DNA of 64,000 nucleotides. It comes from Carboxylicivirga sp. Lineage in GTDB: Bacteria > Bacteroidota > Bacteroidia > Bacteroidales > Marinilabiliaceae. Each line of letters begins with the position of its first letter. Positions within the stretch are counted from its first letter, which is position 1. This document shows, in pieces, positions 1-6,818 of this stretch. The notes under the pieces are model-generated. The model ran no database searches. It was not told where the DNA came from and worked only from the letters and a program-made list of their open reading frames with translations. A program made the position numbers and the translations under genes. Location of the stretch: contig JAOARW010000027.1 of assembly GCA_025210475.1 (NCBI GenBank), forward strand, positions 1-64,000, read 5' to 3'.

Positions 1-2
1 AG

Positions 3-563
3 CTTTTTGATATCTTCGGCCAACAAGCGAGGAGTTTTAAAATAGCATCGTTAGATCGAGTTAAATATGTTAACTATTGTTTGGGCAAATATGATGCCTT
101 CAATGATATCAAGTTCCAAAGTACAGAACAGGAAGAAGTCACCAAGATAAAATCTGAATTAGCTAAGAAACAATTTCAAAACCTAAGTAGTCTTCTTTCA
201 AAAAAGACAATTGCAGAATTTTTAAGTGATCATAATTGGGCTCGTCAGAAGGATGTATTTAAGATTTACTCTACATGTTATCGTGAATTCGCAAATTGTA
301 AAACAGCCAAAACTGATCAATTACTTAAGTTAAATAAAAAGTGTTCTGATACTTATCTCAAATACGCTCATTCAAAAGATAAATCACTAGAGCAAATCAC
401 GAGATCAGGAATTTGTGATTTGATTTATACCAACAATCCAAAAGCATCTTCGGCACAATTTCAATTGGATAAGTTTGAAGGTCCACCCGATGTTCCGGAT
501 AAAACTAGAGAATATTCCAGGACTTATTTAAAGGAGCCCGACATCTTATATGGTTTAGGATAG
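3..563 (+). CDS. hypothetical protein, 3' part (5' end outside window)
   Basis: The reading frame is open from the left edge to a TAG at 561-563, so this is the C-terminal 186 codons of a longer gene. The only internal start near the edge is a TTG at 81, with coding-like sequence continuing before it, so I treat the gene as truncated by the window. The protein is soluble, rich in Lys, Asp and Ser, with several Cys residues (around 40-100 residues before the end) and no membrane segment or signal. I do not recognise the family. It is followed by 1.5 kb without an intact gene and is not obviously linked to the polysaccharide genes downstream. Confidence 0.55.
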   Translation, partial: LFDIFGQQARSFKIASLDRVKYVNYCLGKYDAFNDIKFQSTEQEEVTKIKSELAKKQFQNLSSLLSKKTIAEFLSDHNWARQKDVFKIYSTCYREFANCKTAKTDQLLKLNKKCSDTYLKYAHSKDKSLEQITRSGICDLIYTNNPKASSAQFQLDKFEGPPDVPDKTREYSRTYLKEPDILYGLG

Positions 564-1058
564 ATCCTGGTAAGCCAACGGATGTATCCTAAATTAAATA
601 GGCACTTTACAATTTGTGAGTATTTCATTCTTATGAAATTGCTTAATTGTACGCACTTTTAAGTGTGCCTGGGTTGATATGCACTTAGTTGAAGTTGTGG
701 TAATCACGAGGGTATTTCACGCATAATTCTCGGCCTATAAATGTGTCTAAATCAGTCTTTTCTTTAAATTAAGAGAGCCTTCGGTTAGAACATAAATTCT
801 TCTTGATTCTAGTTTTGTTACTAAGGCTTCCACTCTTTTAATCGGCCAATTTTAGCGCGTTACGGCTAAATGAATAGGTCGTACTTCACAAATAAAAATA
901 TGCCTGATTTAATTATTAAACACTACGTCTATTACTAAAGCCAGTAAATGTCTTCCCTTTTTAAGACTGCATATTAGGCGTATATTCTATAAAACAAACA
1001 CTAACTATTGAAAGTGTTATTGAGCCCATAAATTAGCCTTATTTAGGCTAAATGTGGA
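564..1058. other. gene-poor stretch, no intact gene seen
   Basis: I see no convincing reading frame on either strand. The one structured element is a 7-bp inverted repeat, TTAGCCT (1033-1039) with AGGCTAA (1045-1051), loop of 5, directly before the regulator remnant. The stretch is probably decayed DNA. Confidence 0.5.
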
Positions 1059-1231
1059 TGAATATCGTCATGTATTCGATTGTATTGTACTTCTTAAAGA
1101 AAACTACCGTATCGCTCAAATCTAAACAATATAATGTTTCAAAGGTTGCGGTTATGGTCGGTTTTAACGATCCCTTGTACTTTAGCCGTTGTTTTAAAAA
1201 ACAATTTGGTATATCCCCTAGTCAGTTTTAA
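1059..1231 (+). pseudogene. remnant of an AraC-type HTH tail of a hybrid two-component regulator
   Basis: In the frame ending at the TAA at 1229-1231 the DNA reads LKSKQYNVSKVAVMVGF, then NDPLYFSRCFKKQFGISPSQF. This is the second helix-turn-helix of an AraC DNA-binding domain and matches the tail of the intact hybrid sensor downstream (LLRGRQHSVDQVAFLVGF, then SRSYFSKCFKSFFNVSPKEFQ). An EYR stretch at about 1059 in another frame looks like the preceding EYIR helix, so there is at least one frameshift. Nothing of the sensor, kinase or receiver parts is visible upstream. The coordinates cover only the recognisable tail. Confidence 0.8.
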
Positions 1232-1432
1232 AGACGACAACATAAGAATTTTAGGCCAATTGTTTTGATAGGATTAGGCCTTGGTTGGTAAAAACAAATC
1301 CATTTTATGAGTGGCCTGCTGGTATTGATAAGTTTTCTATATCACATATTCTCAGCCGAATCAGGCATAAGAAAATTGAGTTCGAGAATAGTATAAAGAA
1401 TGTTACGAATGTGTAACAAGGGCCAAACAAAA
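1232..1432 (+). other. short open stretch of doubtful meaning before a hairpin
   Basis: A frame is open from a stop at about 1252 to the TAA at 1414-1416 (about 54 codons, including NPFYEWPAGIDKF). It has no start codon in a plausible place and matches no family I recognise. It ends 16 bp before a perfect hairpin, which would suit the 3' end of a decayed gene, but chance is possible at this base composition. Confidence 0.2.
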
Positions 1433-1457
1433 AAGGTTAGCTATAACAGCTAACCTT
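1433..1457 (+). terminator. 10-bp hairpin, probable terminator of a lost gene
   Basis: AAGGTTAGCT (1433-1442) pairs perfectly with AGCTAACCTT (1448-1457) around a 5-base loop. It is followed by CTGATTTTC rather than a long T run. A second, weaker hairpin follows: GGGATG (1474-1479) with CATCCC (1489-1494). Confidence 0.5.
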
Positions 1458-2010
1458 CTGATTTTCAATCGTCGGGATGACAGGAAGCCATCCCTATTCT
1501 ATAATATTCAGTGATTCAGTAATATACCAACTTGAATTCATTTCAGGTAACCGAATAGGTAACGGTTTCGACAGAAATATTCAATAATCCTGTGTTAATA
1601 ATCTAAATAAGAACGTTTTGATGTAAATTTAAGTAATTTGACATATTTTGCCAATAATCAATTGAGGAATAACAATGATTTGTATACAACGAATATATAT
1701 ATTCTACTTACATTTTATATTGTTGTAATATTAAGTGGCAACATTAGAAGTTTAGTGATTGGACATAATAAAAATATAATGCGAATCATCTCAGAATTTT
1801 TAAAGACCTACCATGCTCTATTTTCTATTTCATTAATTCTTTAAATACTACGTTGAAATTGCTCTTTGAAATTTATGGATGCTTTAAAATAAAGTTGATT
1901 TAATACGAAATTCAATAAACACTTTAATTAGAAAGTTTGTAAGAGATTAGGTAAATACACTGCAAAATTAAGTTTGAATCATTACTTATTCTATTAGTTG
2001 TCAAAGATTG
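1458..2010. other. AT-rich non-coding stretch upstream of the hybrid sensor
   Basis: No gene is supported. A 68-codon TTG-initiated frame (1638-1844) has skewed AT-rich composition and is probably spurious. Otherwise I see only the weak hairpin at 1474-1494. Confidence 0.5.
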
Positions 2011-2044
2011 ATTACAAATGTTGCGTTATTACAACATTTGTAAT
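2011..2044. promoter_or_regulatory. perfect 13-bp inverted repeat, predicted hybrid-sensor operator (sensor gene copy)
   Basis: ATTACAAATGTTG (2011-2023) and CAACATTTGTAAT (2032-2044) are exact reverse complements separated by 8 bases. The arm centres lie 21 bp apart, two helical turns, as expected for a dimeric AraC-type DNA-binding domain. The core ATGTTG-N8-CAACAT recurs upstream of the first GH3 gene (6678-6697). The repeat lies just upstream of the sensor's predicted promoter, so autoregulation is likely. The assignment to this regulator is inference. Confidence 0.65.
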
Positions 2045-2066
2045 CCTTAAGGATCTGTTTAAGTAA

Positions 2067-2074
2067 TATATTTG
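2067..2074 (+). promoter_or_regulatory. predicted Bacteroidota -7 element of the hybrid sensor gene
   Basis: TATATTTG fits the Bacteroidota -7 consensus TAnnTTTG. A TTTG at 2037-2040 lies 26 bases upstream, longer than the usual 19-21, and falls inside the right arm of the inverted repeat. The promoter may therefore depend on an activator at that site. Confidence 0.45.
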
Positions 2075-2118
2075 CAGATGCTTAAATAAAATTCTTGATT
2101 CTATATTATTATTTTGAA

Positions 2119-5100
2119 ATGATTAACAAGTATATTGGTTTGATTGTATTATTTATCGTGTTAGCTGCGGATGTGTCAGGTAATAATGAGAAGATTAACT
2201 TTAGAAGAGTTACGCCACCCGGTGGATTGTCGTTTCAACATATTAATGATATTGAACAGGATAAACAAGGTAATATTTGGTTAGGAACATATGATGGAGT
2301 ATTTAGATATAATTCCAAATCCTTTAAGCATTTTTTTCATCATAGGTTAGATTCGACTTCATTAATTAATAATGAGACAACTACTTTATTGATTGATAGA
2401 AATAATACTTTATGGGTTGGTACCCATGAAGGAGTATGTGTGTTTGATATAGAGAAGCAGAGCTTCGACAGGATAGATTACTGGCGAGAAGATGAAAATC
2501 AGGTCACTCAAATTATTCAGGATATTAAACAAGATAAAAAAGGTAATATTTGGATAGTAGAACAGGAATGTGTTGGCATTCTTGATCAATCTACTCATTT
2601 GTTACGAACTCTTAAGTTGCAGAATGGTGATAAGGCCACGTGTATTTTCTTTAATAAAGAAGATGTGGGATTTATAGGAACCAATAGTGGCTCAGTGTAC
2701 AAAATTGATCGCGATAGTTTTGCAGCGATTAAAATAATAAAGCAAAGTGGGCAAAGTGTATCTACTTTATATGCACAGTCAAGTACTATTTGGGTTGGCT
2801 ATAAAAGGAGTGGTATACAAAGATTCAATATTGATGGCGAGTTATTGAGGAGTTATTGGGAGACAGGAAAATTAGACGAACAACAGGTTCGTGATATAAT
2901 ATGCGATGATAAACAAAATATATGGGTTGGAACATATAACGGTTTATTCATGATTAAGGAAGAGAATTTGTATCATTTCAATCAAAAAACTCATGCCGAA
3001 CTTAGTCATAATTCGATATTTGCGTTGTTTAAAGATAACAGTGGCGCTATTTGGATTGGAACCTGGTCAGGAGGGCTAAATTATTTGAACTATAACGATA
3101 ATGTATTTAAAAATTACAGGAAAAATAATTCTCTTTCTTCTATTAGCAACAATGTAGTGAGTTCATTTACTCAAATGGCAGACGGTACAATGTATATAGG
3201 TACTGAGGTAGGAGGGTTGAATAAATTTAATACTAATACAAAACTATTTCATAGTATAGAACTGAAGGGCCATAATGATGTCGATTATAATATAAAAACG
3301 CTTTATACTGATTGTTATGATGGATTATGGGTTGGTACTTATAACGACGGGCTATTTTATCGCCCTCGAAATAGTAAAAAGTTTATACAATTCGACCATG
3401 GTAATGAAGATGGTAGACATGTTTCTAATAAAAGTATATATTCAATTGTCGGAGATACATCTGGTGTTTGGATTGGAACTGATGGTGGAGCAGTTAATTA
3501 TTATAGTTATAAAAGCAAGGAAATTAGTTTTTTTAATAGTTTATTTCCTAACATAACATTACCATGTAGATATGTAAGGAGTTTGCTTCTTGATAATGCA
3601 AAGCGCTTGTGGATTGGAACACATAGCGGCCTCTTTAGGATTCAAGATGGATGTTTAAACACTTTCGAAACAGAGGGAGATAAAGCGATAAGTGATTCGC
3701 ATATATTACACTTGAATCAGTTGCATGATGGTAGAGTATGGGTATCTACTAAGGCTGGTGGAGTATCAATAATCAATCCCCAAAATGATAATGTAACTGT
3801 TTTTGATACTAATGGTTTATTAAAAGAGAAAAGTGTTTATGGTGTAATCGAAGACACAAATAATAAGTTATGGCTAACGACAAAAGCAGGTTTAATCCAT
3901 TACGATACAAAAAAGAAAACTATTCAACAGTTCTCTCTTTCTGATGGCGTTCAAGGAAATGTGTTCAATCCACAGGCTTTATATTTGGCATCTAATAATA
4001 ATATCTATATTGGAGGCACAAATGGATTTTCTCAGTTTAATGCATCAAAGATTAATTCTAATAAAAGAGCACCGAACGTTATTATTGATAATGTAATGAT
4101 CAATAACAAAAGACGATTGTATATTAGTCAAGGTTCAATAAGTATACCGTCAACCATTAAGCTTAAGGCTAATGAAACAGATATAACTTTTGATTTTGCC
4201 GCAGATAATTATCTTCTGCCAGAAAAGAATAGGTTTAAATACCGCTTGCTAAATTTTAATGATGAATGGATAGAGGCAGGTAAGGAGGGGATTGCAGTTT
4301 ATACAAATCTTCCAGATGGTGATTATATTTTTGAGGTCAAGGCGTCAAATAATGATGGTATATGGAGTAATTCACCAACGGTATTAAATGTCTTAATTGC
4401 AACACCTTGGTGGCGTAGTGGTATAGCTTTAATGCTTTATTTTATTTTGTTGTTGGCAATTGTAGCAGTAGTTGTAAAAACAATAAAAGAAAGACAGAAA
4501 TTGAAAAACGAGGTTTTCATAGAAAAGTTTGAACGTCAAAATGAAGAACATATTCATGAAATGAAGTTAAAGTTTTTTACAAATATTTCGCATGAATTCC
4601 GAACGCCTTTAACATTGATCAATGGACCTGTCAAAAAACTAATTAAGTCAGATAATCTTGATCCTGAACAAAAAAATACTCTTGGGGTGGTATTACGCAA
4701 TTCTAATCGCTTATTAAAATTGATTAATCAAGTATTAGACCTTAGGACGTTTGAGAAAGATTTTAATCAATTGAATGTAGAACGATTTGACGTGTATGAA
4801 TTCATAGCGGAAAGATCAATGTTCTTTGCAGAAGAAGCAAAGAATAAAAATATAAAATTTGATATTAATATACCAAAGGATAAGCAGGAAATAGAGGCAG
4901 ACCCGGACATGTTAGATAATATTATTTTTAATTTATTATCAAATGCATTCAAATATACGCCTGAAAATCGTAAAGTATCTATTGCCATTGCACAACAAGG
5001 GTTTGATTATTCGAATAAATTCGCTAATCAGTTAAAATTTGGTCATCTTTCCAATGAAGATTTTTTTGAATTGACCATCGAGGACACGGGTAATGGAGTT

Positions 5101-6147
5101 GATAGTGAGGATATGTTGAAGATTTTTAATCGATTTGAAAGAGGAAAAACTGTAGGGAAAAATAGTACGGGAATTGGTCTCTCTATGTGCAAAGAATATG
5201 TACTTCTTCATCATGGTGAAATTATTGCTCAAAGTAATCCGGGGAAAGGAACTCGTTTTACCATTAAAATGCCATTAAAGCAAGTTTCACAAAATTTAAT
5301 ATTTGGGGTTAAAAAGAATGGTGATCAAAAAGAGGTAGAAAAAGTTATGGATTTAAAAGATCTGAATACTTCAACGAAATCTGATATTGTTTATGAAGTT
5401 CTTGTTGTTGAAGATAATCCCGATCTTAGACAATATATTTGCAATCTACTTAGTCCGTTTTATAATGTATTAGAGGCTGCTGACGGAGTAGAAGCAATAG
5501 AAATACTTGAGTTGAAACATTGTGATATAGTTGTATCGGATATTATGATGGCCAATATGGATGGTTTGGAGTTATGCAAGGCTATCAAGTCTCAAATGGC
5601 ATTAAATCATATTCCAGTTGTTTTGCTGACCGCTCTAGCATCTATAAAGAATAAGATGAGTGGCCTTGAAGTCGGAGCAGATGCTTATGTGTCCAAACCA
5701 TTTGAAGATGAGCTTTTACTGATTCAGATCAAAAACTTATTAGAGCAGAGAACCAATTTAAGAGAATCATTTAAATCACGATTAATAGATGCAAATGAAA
5801 ATAATTCAAGTGTAGATGAAAACCATTTTATTAAAAAAATCAATCATGTAATTGGATCGAATTTTACAGAGGAGAGTTTCTGCGTAGAGGACCTTGCAAA
5901 AAAAATTGGTTTACATAGAAGTCAATTACATAGAAAATTAAAGCATTTAACCAGTTATTCTGCTACAGAATATATTCGTATATATAGATTAAAAAAAGGA
6001 GCTGAATTGCTCAGAGGAAGACAACACTCAGTAGATCAAGTGGCTTTTCTTGTTGGTTTTGGATCAAGATCATATTTTAGTAAGTGTTTTAAAAGCTTCT
6101 TTAATGTGTCACCCAAAGAATTTCAGCGTACTAATAGTCAAGGCTAA
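2119..6147 (+). CDS. hybrid two-component system sensor/regulator (HTCS)
   Basis: One-protein signalling system that senses an oligosaccharide in the periplasm and switches on the adjacent PUL. From the ATG at 2119 (1342 aa; a TTG at 2095 is an unlikely alternative) the order is: signal peptide; about 14 Reg_prop repeats of the type IWLGTYDGVF, enough for two seven-bladed propellers; a Y_Y_Y domain (about 704-762); a membrane segment (about 768-787); a HisKA with NISHEFRTP, phospho-acceptor His about 825; a HATPase domain; a receiver with phospho-acceptor Asp about 1141 in VVSDIMM; and a C-terminal AraC-type HTH. Length and architecture are typical for the family. A perfect inverted repeat lies just upstream and its core recurs before the GH3 gene that starts the PUL. 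The ligand is unknown but is probably a breakdown product of the PUL substrate. Confidence 0.95.
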   Translation: MINKYIGLIVLFIVLAADVSGNNEKINFRRVTPPGGLSFQHINDIEQDKQGNIWLGTYDGVFRYNSKSFKHFFHHRLDSTSLINNETTTLLIDRNNTLWVGTHEGVCVFDIEKQSFDRIDYWREDENQVTQIIQDIKQDKKGNIWIVEQECVGILDQSTHLLRTLKLQNGDKATCIFFNKEDVGFIGTNSGSVYKIDRDSFAAIKIIKQSGQSVSTLYAQSSTIWVGYKRSGIQRFNIDGELLRSYWETGKLDEQQVRDIICDDKQNIWVGTYNGLFMIKEENLYHFNQKTHAELSHNSIFALFKDNSGAIWIGTWSGGLNYLNYNDNVFKNYRKNNSLSSISNNVVSSFTQMADGTMYIGTEVGGLNKFNTNTKLFHSIELKGHNDVDYNIKTLYTDCYDGLWVGTYNDGLFYRPRNSKKFIQFDHGNEDGRHVSNKSIYSIVGDTSGVWIGTDGGAVNYYSYKSKEISFFNSLFPNITLPCRYVRSLLLDNAKRLWIGTHSGLFRIQDGCLNTFETEGDKAISDSHILHLNQLHDGRVWVSTKAGGVSIINPQNDNVTVFDTNGLLKEKSVYGVIEDTNNKLWLTTKAGLIHYDTKKKTIQQFSLSDGVQGNVFNPQALYLASNNNIYIGGTNGFSQFNASKINSNKRAPNVIIDNVMINNKRRLYISQGSISIPSTIKLKANETDITFDFAADNYLLPEKNRFKYRLLNFNDEWIEAGKEGIAVYTNLPDGDYIFEVKASNNDGIWSNSPTVLNVLIATPWWRSGIALMLYFILLLAIVAVVVKTIKERQKLKNEVFIEKFERQNEEHIHEMKLKFFTNISHEFRTPLTLINGPVKKLIKSDNLDPEQKNTLGVVLRNSNRLLKLINQVLDLRTFEKDFNQLNVERFDVYEFIAERSMFFAEEAKNKNIKFDINIPKDKQEIEADPDMLDNIIFNLLSNAFKYTPENRKVSIAIAQQGFDYSNKFANQLKFGHLSNEDFFELTIEDTGNGVDSEDMLKIFNRFERGKTVGKNSTGIGLSMCKEYVLLHHGEIIAQSNPGKGTRFTIKMPLKQVSQNLIFGVKKNGDQKEVEKVMDLKDLNTSTKSDIVYEVLVVEDNPDLRQYICNLLSPFYNVLEAADGVEAIEILELKHCDIVVSDIMMANMDGLELCKAIKSQMALNHIPVVLLTALASIKNKMSGLEVGADAYVSKPFEDELLLIQIKNLLEQRTNLRESFKSRLIDANENNSSVDENHFIKKINHVIGSNFTEESFCVEDLAKKIGLHRSQLHRKLKHLTSYSATEYIRIYRLKKGAELLRGRQHSVDQVAFLVGFGSRSYFSKCFKSFFNVSPKEFQRTNSQG

Positions 6148-6336
6148 AAAAGTGTTAAATCAAAATTTCAATATTTGGTCAGTGTTTTTTCTAAATAGAA
6201 ATATCCGCTAAATTATTAATTGGTCTTCCGTCTTAAGGATGTAGTTTTTGTTAAAAATATAAATTGAATATACTGTACTTGCCAATTTTTTACCTGAAAT
6301 ACTTGATTTATCTAATAGCTTTTGAAGTTGTCAGAT

Positions 6337-6394
6337 GATTTTTACTATCAATCACTCCAATCCATAGTGGAGAACGATATTGATAGTAAAAATC
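6337..6394. repeat. 58-bp palindrome with perfect 16-bp arms
   Basis: GATTTTTACTATCAAT (6337-6352) is the exact reverse complement of 6379-6394. Inside it CTCCA (6355-6359) pairs with TGGAG (6368-6372), giving a two-tier cruciform or hairpin. It lies about 190 bp after the sensor gene and is followed by an A run rather than a T run, so it is not a classical + strand terminator. It could be a small transposable repeat or a termination/processing structure. Confidence 0.7.
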
Positions 6395-6670
6395 AAAAAA
6401 AATGATGTGTGATGGATTTTTAACTAGGTCACGTAGACTGTAAAATCCATTCTTGCCTTTTACAAATAAACTCAAGCCAGAATTAACATAGAAAGCTTAT
6501 CATTATCAATGTTGAGATTAACTTGTTATTTTTTTAGTGTCTTATTTTTCGAATGAATTGATGTTTATAGAAGATGGTACAAATTAATCAATCATTTGTT
6601 CTACTAATATGTATTTGAATAATCTATCTACTCAATTAAGAGTTCGGATAATCCTCACATAATCTGATTG

Positions 6671-6704
6671 ATTAAGCATGTTGCATGCGTACAACATTAC
6701 TACA
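6671..6704. promoter_or_regulatory. predicted hybrid-sensor operator (PUL operon copy)
   Basis: ATGTTG (6678-6683), 8 bases, CAACAT (6692-6697) repeats the core and spacer length of the perfect inverted repeat at 2011-2044. Outside the core the left arm keeps ATTA at the same distance (ATTAAGCATGTTG), while the right arm has diverged. A weak -7 candidate, TACATTTT, sits at 6723-6730, placing the site over the usual -33 region, as expected for an activator. The GH3 start codon is 122 bp downstream of the core. Confidence 0.6.
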
Positions 6705-6818
6705 CATTATACAACAAAAGTGTACATTTTCTCAACAATTGACTTATTAAAAGTTAAAAATAATCCACCAATTTCGACTCAGAAAATATAAGGTTAAAAA
6801 CAAGATTATAAAAAAGAC

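Larger units (their letters stand above)
6148..6818. other. 671-bp regulatory gap between the sensor and the PUL operon
   Basis: No gene is seen. The gap holds a long palindrome (6337-6394), a 9-bp inverted repeat ATGGATTTT (6412-6420) with AAAATCCAT (6442-6450), the second copy of the predicted operator (6671-6704), and the GH3 promoter region. Confidence 0.6.

Noticed and set aside
1638..1844. 68-codon frame with a hydrophobic stretch
   Set aside because: TTG start, AT-rich, no ribosome-binding context and no family resemblance; best explained by chance in non-coding DNA.
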